From NCBI GenBank assembly GCA_009599575.1, contig VWND01000076.1, positions 1-64,000 on the forward strand: a stretch of DNA of 64,000 nt, read 5' to 3'. Below, piece after piece: positions 9,670 to 21,262 of the stretch (its first letter is position 1; the number at the start of each line of letters is the position of its first letter). The stretch is from Blumeriella jaapii (lineage: Eukaryota > Ascomycota > Leotiomycetes > Helotiales > Drepanopezizaceae). The notes beneath the pieces were generated by a model. The model was not told the origin of the DNA, made no database searches, and saw only the letters and a list, made by a program, of their open reading frames with translations. The position numbers were made by a program, and so were the translations under genes.

Positions 9670-11744
9670 ATGGAGGCCCTCGTCTTCGACAATACGCCGC
9701 TTGCCCATTACCTCCGAGGTAAGCGTTCCTTTCCTTTCCACCCGCGCGCGTGCTGAGCTGGAGCTTGGAATCTGATATGCGCGGCAGGCGACGATGCACA
9801 GAACGCCGTAAGCACGTCGAGTCTCGAAGCCAGCGACGAGTCGTCGGACGCGTCGAGTCCATCCTTTGCCCCGCGAGGCAGACCAGCTCTGCGACCGAAG
9901 TTCCGACAAAAGCTTCCACCCCCGCTGCGACTCTCGATACCCCAGAACACTGCCGTCGCGGCGATACACAATACCTGCTCCGTATGTCGTACCGCGGGAT
10001 CACCGGATCGCCCCCAGCGTGCAGCCCGCTAATCCGTTCGGTGCTCTAGAAGGCAGTCAATTCCAGGCTTGGCCGGGTCGATAACGCCAGGTTCCTCGAG
10101 CGCTTTCGATACATCATCGTCGCGTCTCAGCTCCTCAGCGCACGCTCGTACCTGGGGCAGGCCGTTCATGGCAGTTCCCGAGATGCTGCGGTGCCGGCTC
10201 CCGAAGCACCCCAGCTCGGTGCGATTACTCTGGCGGGTGCCGCCGTGACGGCCTCGGTTGCCTTCGCTCTGGCCTGGCTGATACACTGGGCGAAGAATCA
10301 TGGGAACCCCTCGGCTGGCAAGGGGCGCACGGCTGTTTCCCTGGTGGTGATAATGCTGCTGGCCGCGGTATCGTACGCATACATGCGCAGGCAGTGGCTC
10401 CAATACGTGCGACAGCAATCCGTAGCAGAGGTCTCCAACTTTGCGGCCAAAGCGCAAGGGCTCGACTTGACGGTAGCAGCAGCGATGACTCTTGTTCAAG
10501 AAGTGGAGTTGGTATCTCGAGGGTATCGAATGTAAGCCACGGCCCTTCCTTTCAATGAAGGTCATTACTAACGGCCAGGCAGAAGTACACCCCTCCCTCC
10601 CGTAAGTCGACTAGAGGACCGAGGTCAGACGCGAAGATGTGCCCGACTTCGAAAACAACTGCGCCTCTGCTTTTCACATGTTCTTCCTCGATACAGCCAA
10701 GCCTGTGTTGCTCTTAAGCCGTTGGCTGAGGAGATGGACCTCGAGAAATACTTCGACATCTATGACATAAGTCATAGCGACACCTCAGAGGCTCTGGCTG
10801 GTTACTCGGAAACTGAATTCGAGGATGCCGACTCACTCCGGGTTCTGAGGATCTTGGCCGCTAGGTTTTTTACCTCGAGGAAAATCTTCCTTTGTTGTTT
10901 GATGGCACTGGATGCAGATGGTGGAAATCCGGATTTCGAGAGATGGAGCACTGCGGTTGAAGAGATTCAAGGGGCTGCTGCTGTTACGGGGGATGCTGAG
11001 GATCGTCTACGTCGAATCCTGAGCGATGAAGAGAGTGTGTTCTCCATCGTCGAAGCTTGCAACAACTGCTGATCATTCTTAGGTTTTCCTATACCCCCTA
11101 GCCCCAAGCACCCGATAACGCCAGGTCGTGAACGTTGGAGAGCTCAACTACGCAAGCTTAGTTCGCTATCGACTGGGATCCGCGGGCTCCAGGCAAAGTT
11201 GCATGTACTCCGTGAAGAATCAGACAAGAACCTGGAGGAATCAGAAAACGTATCGGAACTAGGAACGAATCTCATGTTACAGTATGAGTCCATAGGGATC
11301 GACCTCAAAGCCCTGATGCATGAATGGGAAGAGGGAAAAGCGGCACTTGCATCGAACATTGACCGGAACGAGCGTCGCGTGTCGTCCGTCAGCTGTATTC
11401 TTTCACCTACCATATCACTAGGTGGCCTGACTGCCGTTGAAGAAGGAAGCGCTTTCGACGCCTTAAACGCTCTCAACGGGGACTCGCGATCCCGGAACAG
11501 TATGGACTTCAGCTCGTCCGATGCCGATGAAGTGTTCGAGGCGATTGCTATTCCACGCCAGCGTCCGAAGAGCCATCTGTCAAGAGAAGAGCGGATTGTG
11601 AAGATGAAAGAAGAACGGGTAAAGAGGCACTCCGTGAGATCCACTGCGGATGCCAATACCAAAATGCTGAGAGAACTGGAATCGGTGATCAAGATGCGGC
11701 CGAGGGGTAGGACGACAGGCGGGAGTAGAATTACGTCGATATGA
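9670..11744 (+). CDS. Inp2/Vezatin-domain membrane protein (peroxisome myosin-receptor type)
   Basis: Five exons: 9670-9718, 9788-9981, 10050-10531, 10583-11034 and 11083-11744. All phases close to give 612 residues. The second intron (9982-10049) is textbook: GTATGT, GCTAATC, CTCTAG. The acidic N-terminus starts MEALVFDNTPLAHYLRG. FLERFRYIIVASQLL precedes two membrane segments, about residues 140-165 (LAGAAVTASVAFALAWLIHW) and 177-197. EVELVSRGYRI, then a helical region (LEKYFDIYD, RWSTAVEEIQGAAAVTG, RERWRAQLRKLSSLSTGIRG) and a basic tail SREERIVKMKEERVKR follow. This is the layout of fungal proteins with the myosin-binding Vezatin domain; yeast Inp2 links peroxisomes to the myosin V Myo2. 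Peroxisomal location and myosin binding are inferred. Confidence 0.78.
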
Positions 11745-12206
11745 TGGCCATGCTTGATGAGTTTCTTTGTTTAGATGTATGGATAGGTAGATTTTGGATC
11801 AGGCATGGATCGAGCGAGCATTGGAGTTTTCGCGCTGTAACCTAGCCCCAGGGAGGTGATTCTTACATACCCAGGATATCCCCAGAAAGGGGATTAATTG
11901 ATTATTTGGTTACCTATTTGAACAACGTAAAGTTCGGGATGCAACTGCAGTGCTGTGTGAGACATCCTCACTGTAACGTTTGATGCAGCCGCCAGAATGA
12001 TGGACATGATAGATTCTGTACTCAGTAGTTACTGTACAGGGCACGGCAGGACCACGTGACACAACATGTTTGTTTTGGAGGAGAAGCGCAGATGTGACTT
12101 CCCCCAATTGTGCCACCGCAACTTCTTCGATTTTCTTCATCGGACCATGAGAACTATCACGACCACTACTTAAGTAGCTACCTACAAGGTAGATTCGGTC
12201 TCGAAG
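11745..12206. other. Intergenic spacer before APC2
   Basis: About 460 bases between two genes on the same strand. It has a TACTGTACAGG element near 12028 and a CACGTG core in ACCACGTGAC near 12051. CACGTG is a bHLH-type site; use here is unproven. No gene is seen. Confidence 0.5.
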
Positions 12207-15003
12207 ATGTCGGGACCGACTCTCAACCCCCGCAAACGGCGCGTCTTCAATTCGGTCTTTGGAGGAGCCGTCATCTCACAACCGACCCCCGTTGCGACAC
12301 CCACCACTGGCTTCACAGCTCCTGGGCAGGCCTTTGGAGTGCTACCGCCAGCACCTGTCTCGCGGACCGCTTCTACTATCCCGTCCAACCATGGGGACTT
12401 TCCCATAATCAAAGACGTCGGCTCAGATGGCCACGTTCAAGACCAAGTTCGGTGGGATCGCTCATGGCATGTTGTGACCCAGACGCTGGCTCTTACCGAA
12501 TTCCCTGAGAATAGAGGTGTCCTGGAACCCCTCAAGCCCGAGAGAGAATTCATGACTTCGGACTTCTTTGGCGCGCTCAGGGATGTCCTGCACCCTCAGG
12601 TTTACGTTCCTTTTGCACGGCAAACCGAAGACATCATTGCTTGGCATATATCTCAGGTCAGGCATCACTTCCTGCACCAAGTTCTCCCTGTGATTTTACG
12701 ATTACGGCGTCATGGTACGCCAGATACGGTTCTAGTCAAGTCTGTCAAGACGCTGGAAACGTCGCATCGGCAATACTTCCATGGGCTGTCATTCATCAAG
12801 GAGCAACTCGATGCTTCTTCCCCGGGGAGCTCGATGCCAGTCATGTCCAGGTTCCAGCGAGACCTGGATTCCGTCATAAGCAACTCGGTGATGGAGCCTT
12901 TATCAGATCCTCTGATGAGAGTCATGAGGCGATATGTGTATTCGATTCTCGGTCTTTCGCAAGATCACTCATCGCATACGCCGTCGGCAATCTCGACCGA
13001 AAGTCAGGAAACCGAGAAATCGTACCGGGAGCTGCTTGCGTTACTCGGGTCCTGTAGGAAGGTTGGATTAGCAGGAGAGCGGTTCCAGATTCTTTTCGCT
13101 GAGATCATGAACGACGCTGCCATGGAGTACGTGTACTTAGGCTGCAAAGGGGTCTGGTCGTTGGAAGGTGCGGCAAAACCAATTGCTCCTGTAGACCGCA
13201 GCTCAATCCTACCACGCACCGCCCATAACCTCGCGCCGTCAAGATGTGTGATGGAGCTCTGCGAGTGGATCGAGAACAGGTACAGCAAGCTTGCAGTCAG
13301 AGTTCTCCATTTGATCAATCCCAAGGCGGTTGTGTCTTGGACGGACAAGGAAAAATTCAAGGAAATGGGCATCGGACGGCTTGCTGAACTCCGGACGAAG
13401 GAGCTGTTCGATATTGTTGGTAACTGGCCGGATAGCAACGGAGCTTTGGATGACCTTCGTACAGCGATCACAACCCCCCAAAGGCGTTTACGATTGACAG
13501 AGGTCTTCTCCGAGACTTTGGAAGACAAGCTTCTGCACCCAGGCACTTCGACGCTTCAGATCTTACAAGCCTACGTATCTATGATCTGGTCATTCCACTC
13601 TCTAGATCACTCGAAGGTGCTACTGGACCGGGTCGCATACCCACTGCAGCTTTACTTGTGCTCGCGGGACGACACGGTCCGAATCATCATTACTGGGTTG
13701 CTTTCGGACACGCATGATGCGCAGGAAAACCCGATCGGCCCAGGGAGCGATAAGTTGGTGGAACTGGCACGACTGCTCAACAGCGGCTCGGACCAGATCG
13801 GTCAACGGTCAAACGATGAGGGGCTTGACTGGCACGACATGGATTGGATTCCCGATCCAGTTGATGCTGGCCCGGGCTACAAGAGGTCCAAGAGCGCTGA
13901 TATCATAGGAACTCTTTTCGGCGTCCTCGGATCTCAAGACGTGTTCATTAAGGAGTTCCAGAGCATCATCGGAGAGAATTTCTTGAAGCATGACGGGTCT
14001 TTTGAGAAAGAGGCAAGCATTGGGATCAGACAAGGCCCGAAGGTATGCTGACTTGTCACAGATCAAAGTGCTCGAGCTCTTGAAGATTCGCTTCGGGGAC
14101 GCGCCACTGCAGGCTTGTGAAGTCATGCTCAAAGACATTCAAGACTCTCAACGGGTCGACCACTACATCCGGAAGACACAAAATCTCGAACCCAGCAACA
14201 TCGAATTTTCCATGGCTCGGGAACAACGCGACAGGCTGAAATCGGATGAGCCCATCACAGCCGAAGGTCAACTCAAACCAGCTCTACATGCCAAAATCCT
14301 CTCCCGGCTATTCTGGCCCCAGCTCCAGGACGAGAGCTACACGATCCCGGAGTCGGTCCAATTCCTCTTGCCGAGATACGAGCTCGGCTTCGAGACGCTC
14401 AAGACGGCTCGCAAACTTACGTGGCTGCATCTCCTGGGCCAGGCTACGGTTGAACTGGACTTGGAAGACCGGGTCATCACGGAGGAGGTGCACACATGGC
14501 AGGCTTCAGTCATCTGGGCCTTCGATAGCTTCGAGCCGGGCTTGCAGCGGACCGTGCCAGAGCTGATGGCTCGCCTCAAGATGGACGAGGCGCTGGTGCG
14601 CAGCGCGCTGCGGTTCTGGGCGGAGAAACTGGTGCTTCATGAACCTGCGCCGGACACGTTTGCCGTCCTCGAGACGCTCAATCCGGCGGACCGGGCGCGG
14701 GCGGATGCACAGGCGATGGCGTCGGCGACGACGGGTGGGAAGGAGGGCAGCGCGGACGACACTGGTCTGGCGGCGACGGCCGCGATGGCGAAGGAGAAGA
14801 TGAGCATGTACTGGCAGTTCATCCAGGGCATGTTGACCAACAGTGCGAAGGAGATGCCCCTGGCGCGGATTGCCATGATGTTGAAGATGCTCATCTCGGA
14901 CGGGTTCCCGTACAGCAACGAAGAGCTGCAGGAGTTTCTGGGGGGCAAAGTGGCGGACGGCAGCCTGGAGTTGGTGGGGGGGAAGTATCGACTTAAAAAG
15001 TGA
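12207..15003 (+). CDS. APC2: Anaphase-promoting complex subunit 2 (cullin-like)
   Basis: Two exons, 12207-14012 and 14062-15003, 915 residues. The 49-nt intron begins with GC (AGAG|GCAAGC) and ends GCTGACTTGTCACAG. Splicing there joins SFEKE to IKVLELLKIRFG, the expected uninterrupted cullin-homology sequence, whereas no GT donor gives a usable frame. Domains: an N-terminal helical region; the cullin-homology core around RFGDAPLQACEVMLKDIQDS and the LSRLFWPQLQDESYTIPE segment; then a C-terminal APC2 winged-helix domain with MLTNSAKEMPLARIAMMLKM and the ending GGKYRLKK. APC2 with the RING subunit APC11 forms the catalytic core of the mitotic ubiquitin ligase. Start: the first ATG in the frame. 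The 3' end is G+C-rich and is followed at once by long T and G runs. Confidence 0.93.
14013..14061 (+). other. GC-AG intron of APC2
   Basis: Donor AGAG|GCAAGC fits the strong exon-side AG that GC introns require. A CTGAC branch point sits 10 bases before the CACAG end. Length 49 nt, phase 0. The alternative GTATGC donor inside it would leave a 19-nt intron, too short for splicing. Confidence 0.8.
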
Positions 15004-15011
15004 TGGGGAGG

Positions 15012-15139
15012 TTTTTTTTTTGGGGGTTCTTTTAGTTTTTTGGGAGGGGTTTTTTTTTTTTTTTTTTTTGTTTTTTTGGGGGGGGGGGGGGGTTTTTTTT
15101 TTTTTTTTTTTTTTTGTTTTTTGGGGGGGGGGGTGGGGG
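15012..15139. repeat. Alternating poly-T / poly-G homopolymer block
   Basis: Starting 9 bases after the APC2 stop, runs of T (up to about 24) alternate with runs of G (up to about 14). Homopolymers this long are prone to length errors in an assembly; exact lengths are not reliable. Confidence 0.85.
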
Positions 15140-15440
15140 GTGGTGGTTTCTCTCTTTGTGGTTCTTTTCAGGTCGTGTCTTGTAGAGTTAGGGGCTATAG
15201 AGAGGGGTATAGAAAAGAGTTTGCTAGATAGATCAGCAGCGGGCGACGCATGAAGCTTTCGATGCACGAGGTCAGTCTTTCAGACTGTCACCATATACTA
15301 CTCCGTCCGTCCGTCCATCCATGCAGTAAGCGTGTCGAGGCGGTGAGAGGATTTCGCAGCTGTGATAGAACGAGGCGCGGGAGGCGCAGGAGGTTCTTCA
15401 CCGCTCGCGAGGGATTGGGAAAGGAATATCGAGGAGAGAG

Positions 15441-15600
15441 TGACGAGTGGGTGAGTGAGTGTAAGTGAGTGAGTTGGTGAGTGAGTTGGTGAGTGAGTTG
15501 GTGAGTGAGTGGGTGAGTGAGTGTGAGTGAGTGTGAGTGAGTGAGTTGGTGAGTGAGTTGGTAAGTGAGTGGGTGAGTGAGTGGGTGAGTGAGTGTGTAA
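15441..15600. repeat. GTGAGTGAGTTG minisatellite
   Basis: Tandem GAGT/GGTGAGT units with GAGTTGGTGAGT higher-order copies, about 160 bases. On the other strand it reads as CTCACTCACCAA. Confidence 0.85.
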
Positions 15601-15964
15601 CTCTGTTGCGTTTCATTCACCTCCGAAGTGCATCTTTTGACTCGATGTTCGAGTCTTACGTAAGTCAACCCACATCGTGACCCCGCCCTTCGCGAGGCCA
15701 ATGCACGTGATCTCTTGCGCACCTTTCTTTGACAACGATGGTGGTTCATGAATGAACGGTTCATATGAACTGTTAATAAGTCATATCCTGCGTATGCTGT
15801 GCCATGCGCCCTCCGTACTCTGTGTCTCGTTTGGCACTCCGTATCGGGTTTGACTGCGTCGTTCATGCAGTCCCCTGACTTATTGCCTTTGACTTTGACC
15901 CCTCCAGCGATCCGGGCTTATCGATACGAGATACGGCGGCGGTACCTACCGGTCAGTGCTGGGA

Positions 15965-16290
15965 CTTGAGGTATGTACAGTACTGTACAGTAGGTACTGT
16001 AGGGTATGTAGATGTGTGGATCTGTGGAGGTGTGGATGTGTGGATATGTGGTATTTGGCATGTAGATATGTAGATCTGTGGATATGTGGTACTGTATGTA
16101 CTACAGTAGGTAGAAATGTAGACATGTAGACATGTAGATATGTAGACATGCATATACACATACTGTACTGTACACACATGTATGTACATACCATCAGATC
16201 ATACGGTAAATGCAATACAGTGTAAACACATGTATGTACTGTATGTATACGGTACACGTACAGTATGGTACGGTACAGTACATATATATA
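15965..16290. repeat. TACTGTAC palindromes with GTAGATATGTG repeats
   Basis: Contains TGTACAGTACTGTACAGTAG and several GTACTGTA/GTACAGTA words flanking tandem GATATGTAGA/GTGGATATGTGG units. One of the dispersed clusters of the same palindrome. Confidence 0.7.
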
Positions 16291-17424
16291 TGATCAGCCC
16301 GGCCCAGCCCAGTCCAGTCCAGTCCAGTCTAGTCAGTCCAGTCCAGCCCGGTCCAACCTCGACCCGAACAACATCAACAACAACAGCAACAACAACAACT
16401 CTCTCCCCATTATTTACCTACATCCCGACCGGCCAGCCTAGATATACATACCACATTTTATCTTACTTGGGCCTCTCCGCACCGTAAGTGCAGAGCTATC
16501 TTCTGTACTTCTGTGCTCCAGTGCCTACCCAGCGATCTCCGCGACAGCACAGTCCTGTACTGTACAGTCCCCAGCGTCCGGAAGAGCCGAGATCGTCCTC
16601 CACCCTCTCAGCCTCACGCTCGCGCTCACGCTCACCCTCACCTTCACCTTCACCCTCACGCTCCCCTCCACCCTCACCTCACCCTCACCCTCACCCTCAC
16701 GCTCGCCTTCAACCTTCACCCTTCGGCCTCAACCTCCGCAGAGCCGGGCCGAGCCGAGCAGAGCAGAGTGTCTGTCCCTTCTTTCGTTCTTCCACTCCGC
16801 CATTCCTTCATCCCTCGACCTCCCCCTCCCCTCTTCTCCCCTCCCCTCTCTTCTCCCCTCCCCTCCCTCGTCCGTCACCTCGACTCGGCCCCTTCTCCAG
16901 GAACAAGGCGATATACTGCCTACAGACAGTGCCATCTTCGTTGCGCTGCAGTACGGGACCTGCCTACCCAGGTACTCATTCGTACCGTACAGTGCAGTAC
17001 ATCACTGTACTGTACCGAGTCAGACCGAGTCGATAAGCCACTCCCCCCTCCCCCCTCCCCCTCCACCTCCACTTCCCACCAGCTGACTCCTGTCACACCG
17101 AGCTCGAGCCTACCCGCCGGCCCCCTCCTCGACGACTTCTCCCCCATCTCGACTGCACATACGGTCAACACAAGACCACCACAGTCCATCCCACGCTCGT
17201 CCAGCACACGCCGTCCGCAGCCGTCAACGTCCCCGAGGCTCGCGGGCCCAGCTCGAAGCCGGCCGAGCACATCGAGTCGGGCTCACCCGAACCACGGCGA
17301 GCCCGGTCGTCCTGAAGCAAGCCAGAAGCCTGTCGAGCTGAGCCTTGGGGTCCCAGACCAAGGTCGTCCGTCCGTCTAGAGCCCGCGAGAGAAGGGAACG
17401 ACGCTTCCACACGGGCGCGACACA

Positions 17425-19878
17425 ATGGATCCGATGGATTACACCATGGACGACGACGCTCCAGCTCCGAATCAAGGGAACAGCAGCGCCTCCTACCCTC
17501 GACACCAGTGCCAGAACCCGTCGCCCCCACAGGGTTACGGCAACTTCTCCCTGCGCCGCGGCTACGATCCGGTCCATGATTCGTCGTCGAGGTGGCGTAC
17601 GCAAGCACAAAATGCCCCCGCACCACCGACTGCGCCGTATGCCGCGCCGAACGGGCAGCCGTGGCCACCCGTGTTCGTGCCCGGGAATAACTGGCAGGCC
17701 TTTGGCAGTGTCGGCAGGCCAAACTTTGGAGACCTCCACGGAAGGGCATCGGCGTTTGGGGATCTTTCACGCGATGTCGCCGCCGCCGAGACTGCTGCCT
17801 CGCCTCCACCCGAACTGGTCTCGCTTGCGGAGCACTCAGCAGCAGCGAGAGCGTACTCTCATGCGTCAGCATGGGACTATGGTAACCGCTACAGCAGCTA
17901 CACCGGTCCGTATCAAGCCAATCCAGGCAACACCGCCGGAGGGAGTCCGGCCTCGGTATTGCGTCCTAGCCTCGTACCCGCCGGACAAGAGACCCAGCAG
18001 CACCCAAGCGTGGATACCCAGGCAGGACCCGCCAATGCCACCACTCCTGTGCCATCGGCGTCGGCGGTCGGAGAACGATCCCTCGCCGACATTTTTGCAC
18101 ATGTTCCAAACGGCATGGCGAGTAACAGACATTCGCTCCTCCGGCCCATCAGAGGTTCCTTGAGGGATCCGCCCGCCCGGTTTCATGGCAGTGAGGACAT
18201 GACAGGTCGGCGACCGTACGCATATGATACGTACTCCGACTCTGACTCCGCCTCCGATCGGGAGAACAGTGAGATGTTTCGCCTGGGAATTTCCCGACAC
18301 GATAGAGAAGCAATGTACGCTGAATTGGACGATGAACGTTCCGTAGCGGCCCTACGGGGGCAACTCTCCGCAAGCAAACGATTACCGACCAAGGAAGCTC
18401 TAGCCTCTCTCGAGATCCTGAAGCCCGAGGACCTGGCGGGCGAGGAAAAGAGTAAGCTGAGTCCATCTCGATTTCTTGGTTTCTTTTTTTGGGGAGGGGT
18501 TTTTGGGTGGTTTTCCTACCAACATTGAGCATGTGTTGGTCGTCACGTTGTTCATGGAAAGGCTACCAGGAAAGTTCCGGAACGTCATAGTGTATGGGAA
18601 AGATGATGGGAGTATCCATTTCTCCAATTCCCGCCGTGGCGGTGTTATCTCTCCCGGATCGTATGCTGCAAGGCGACCAATTTTAGCCCCATGCAAATTT
18701 CCAACCATTACTGACGTCTTCTGCTCCTGACCTGCACACTGGATGAAGATCTCCCTCTGCTCTCCTTTCCCTTACTGGTTGCATCTGTGTTTATGCTCAT
18801 CGAACGAGCCAAGGCTAACTAGCTACCAGCATGTATCATCTGCTATAACGAATTCGGTGTCGGCAATCCAGAAGGCCTCGTTGAACAGCCGATGCGTTTA
18901 CCTAAATGCAAACACGTCTTCGGCGACATATGCATCAAGAAGTGGTTCGAAGACTCGGACAGCTGCCCGTATTGCCGAGACAAACTGCCTTCCCAGGCGG
19001 TTGCTAGGAGAACACATATCGAGGCCACGATGCGGGCCATACACCGAGAGCGAGAGCGACAACGGCAAGCAGTTCAAAGTCACCAACGAGCGAGACAAGC
19101 TATGGTCCCGCACGCTGGCTTCTTCCCTGAGGATTTCAGCCCTAGGAGGTCGGTGGTTTCGTTCAGTTTGCAATCTGTCGATACGTGAGCATTGGCTGAC
19201 TTGTGCAGAGCATATTCATTCCACCGCACTCAAGAGGAATACGAGCAACTCGCGCACAGACAAATGGAAACGTTCGCTAGCGGGCACGCTGCAGCTCGAC
19301 TCGCTCAAGGCGAGCAGCCGGCTGAGCGACGACGTCCAGGTCGAGGTAGGCTTGGAATTGGTCGTTCTAGCCATGTCGCGGGCCGATCCGCGTCGACTGG
19401 ACTAGCTAGACCTGGTGGTCAGTCTTTCAATTATCAGGGACCTCCGAGACCATTCGCAACTGCGACTCCCCCATTTCACCCGGGCAGTGAGCGGATGGTG
19501 GTGCCACCAGTAGTAGCGCCGGGTGCAAATGATCCCAACACACCGGCTCCACAGACCCCAAGGACTCGCGCATCCCACAATCCCTCGCCACCGTCAATTG
19601 CCTCCGAGGAAGCGTCGCCTCCGGTAGCTTTCGGGTCTGGCCCTGCTGCTCCACCTCGCTATCGCTTTGGAGTTACTACAACGGCTTCCGGCGCCGATCG
19701 GAGAGCTTCCGATACAAACGCAGACGAAGGGTTGCAGGCCACTACATCGATGCCTGGACGTGCTTCGTCGCCAGTCACCAGAAGCGAACCGAATCATGAG
19801 GTTGACGGGCGCAGCAGCGGTCCTGAAAATCCACCTGAAGATGCGAACCTGCGGATGCCGCCTTTGCCTCGGTGGTAG
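17425..19878 (+). CDS. RING-finger (C3HC4) protein, putative E3 ubiquitin ligase
   Basis: Three exons: 17425-18451, 18830-19148 and 19209-19878, 671 residues with phases consistent. The single recognisable domain is a RING at about residues 344-394: CIICYNEFGVGN, then PKCKHVFGDICIKKWF and SCPYCRDKL. This gives CxxC...CxH...CxxC spacing of the C3HC4 kind, hence a probable E2-binding ubiquitin ligase. The long N-terminal and C-terminal regions are rich in Pro, Ser, Ala and Arg and look disordered. The first intron is 378 nt, unusually long here, but has a good donor (GTAAGC) and end (GGCTAACTAGCTACCAG). The second intron (19149-19208) uses a GTCGGT donor and is less certain. Substrate and location are unknown; a nuclear or cytosolic role cannot be chosen from sequence. 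Confidence 0.78.
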
Positions 19879-19971
19879 GAAAGACGTCGCTTTCATTGTG
19901 ACTCCCACGGCCGAACCCTTTTTCTCCCCTCCGACTTCTTTGACGGCACCACAGCCCAGAATGATTGAATA

Positions 19972-20238
19972 CTAACCCGAATCACGGTATGGCTCCCACT
20001 TTTTCACGAGTTTACGCACGAGCACGGATTTTGCTGGTATGGCGTTGGGAATGGAGCTCAGGATCATGTGTAGCTTGGTGATGTTTTGCGGATGGGCTCT
20101 TGGCAGGTCGGAATTGCATGCACGCATTACATTTACACTTGTTCTGAGATGGGTCGCTGAACTTGCCAGGCTTGATGAGACGTAGCCGTGAGAAATCAAA
20201 ACACAGAAACCCCCAATGAAAGAAAGCACTCGATTCAT
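19972..20238 (-). CDS. Possible small protein of unknown function
   Basis: From the internal ATG near 20238, the minus strand reads MNRVLSFIGGFCVLISHGYV..., a hydrophobic start resembling a signal peptide or membrane anchor. It ends in a basic, helical-looking tail ARKLV-like (PAKSVLVRKLVKKWEPYRDSG, quoted only in part). The frame is open farther upstream without a better start. I do not recognise a family; an overlapping frame also contains a CKCNAC cluster, so the true frame or splicing is undecided. It could be chance. Low confidence. Confidence 0.2.
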   Translation of the reverse strand: MNRVLSFIGGFCVLISHGYVSSSLASSATHLRTSVNVMRACNSDLPRAHPQNITKLHMILSSIPNAIPAKSVLVRKLVKKWEPYRDSG

Positions 20239-20741
20239 GTTGCTTCCACGTACTGTCGAATAGTAATTGTAATATGGAAGCGAGTTCGCCGCGTTTCGTC
20301 TTTTGCATCGTGGTACTGTAAGGTGAATACAGCTCGCGACGAAACTTTGGGTTTGGGGGAACAACCCTGGGGTGCTCTCCTCGTTCGAACGGCAAGGATC
20401 GAAAGTAAGCAGAGAAAGAAGGGTGGTGGTTGGTTGGCCAGGTAAGAAGCGCGAATTCACAACTGGACATTTTGAGACTTTGTGCGTGGGGAGATGGTGT
20501 GGGGGCGGGAGGTCAAGACTTTTCTGATGCGGGATTTTTTGGTAAGTGACCCGATGAGCTGAATAGGCATTACTTATGATTGGGGTTGAGCCGGTGTGCT
20601 TGCTTGGTGCTCGCTATTTGCTGTTTGCTGTTTGATTTTGGTTTTGGTGGGTCGTGGGTCGGGCGTGGGTGGGATGATGGCTCTGTTCGCTGGAATGCTG
20701 GTTGCTGATTGTTGGAAGGGTGTTTGGAAGGGTGTTTGGGA

Positions 20742-20822
20742 GGAGGAGGAGGAGGTTGGTTTGGGTGTTTGGGAGAGGAGAGGAGAGAGAAGAGAGGAGA
20801 GGAGAGGAGAGGAGAGGAGAGC
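20742..20822. repeat. (GGAGA)n purine array
   Basis: Degenerate GGA units grade into a perfect AGGAG pentamer run on the plus strand. Non-coding. Confidence 0.8.
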
Positions 20823-21223
20823 TTTGTATGCTCGGGGATTTATTACGATATATGTGTGAAATGTATATATATGGGGAAAAAAAAGTCTTTGCTTTTCCTG
20901 AGAAAAGACAGATGAAAGAAAATCGGTGTCTGTTTATGGAAGCTGTGTGCATAGCACGTTCGACTTTGATCCAGCCTTACTGTAGGTAGATCTCGAAGAG
21001 GCGACATCGAGTTGGTTACAAAGTGAGGTATTTGATTAGCCATCTTAAAAAAGCCAAAAAGGTGTGTAGGAGAAATCAAATTCTTGGATTCGGCGTGTGG
21101 TGTTTTGATGGGCAGTTAGTTGGTCGTTGATAGGTTGTTGATAGACTATATTCGATCTGGAAACGCGATCGTCAGCAAGATGCCAAAATCCGGTTGTTGA
21201 ACCTGATTTAAATGTGCTTCGAG

Positions 21224-21225
21224 CC

Positions 21226-21261
<36 letters not shown>

Positions 21262-21262
21262 G
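21224..21262. repeat. Poly-A / poly-G tract
   Basis: About 29 A followed by 8 G in the RING/APH-type spacer. It resembles a retroposed poly-A tail only superficially: no target-site duplication or element was found next to it. Confidence 0.8.

Larger units (their letters stand above)
15004..17424. other. Low-complexity spacer and probable leader of the RING gene
   Basis: About 2.4 kb with T/G homopolymer blocks (15012-15139), a GAGTGAGTTGGT array (15441-15600), TACTGTAC-family palindromes and GTATGTAGA/GGATATGTG repeats (15965-16290), a CCAGT array (16301-16352) and CTCACC repeats (16604-16700). The 288-codon frame 16513-17379 is Pro/Ser/His-rich because of these repeats and contains TACTGTAC-derived residues, so I read it as untranslated leader. 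Confidence 0.6.

Noticed and set aside
9866..10084. Alternative frame ending LEGSQFQAWPGR in the Inp2-like gene, suggesting another frameshift
   Set aside because: A perfect intron at 9982-10049 joins the conserved frames, so no frame break is needed here.
14506..15267. 253-codon minus-strand frame overlapping the end of APC2
   Set aside because: It is the antisense of the G+C-rich APC2 3' end plus the T/G homopolymers (poly-Lys).
15441..15600. CRISPR-like or telomeric array
   Set aside because: Repeats are contiguous with no unique spacers, and no TTAGGG units occur.
16513..17379. 288-codon open frame before the RING gene
   Set aside because: It is composed of CTCACC, CCTC and TACTGTAC repeats, has no domain, and lies in another frame than the RING gene. 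More likely leader sequence.
21224..21262. Poly-A tail of a retroelement
   Set aside because: No reverse transcriptase, target-site duplication or element body is next to it.
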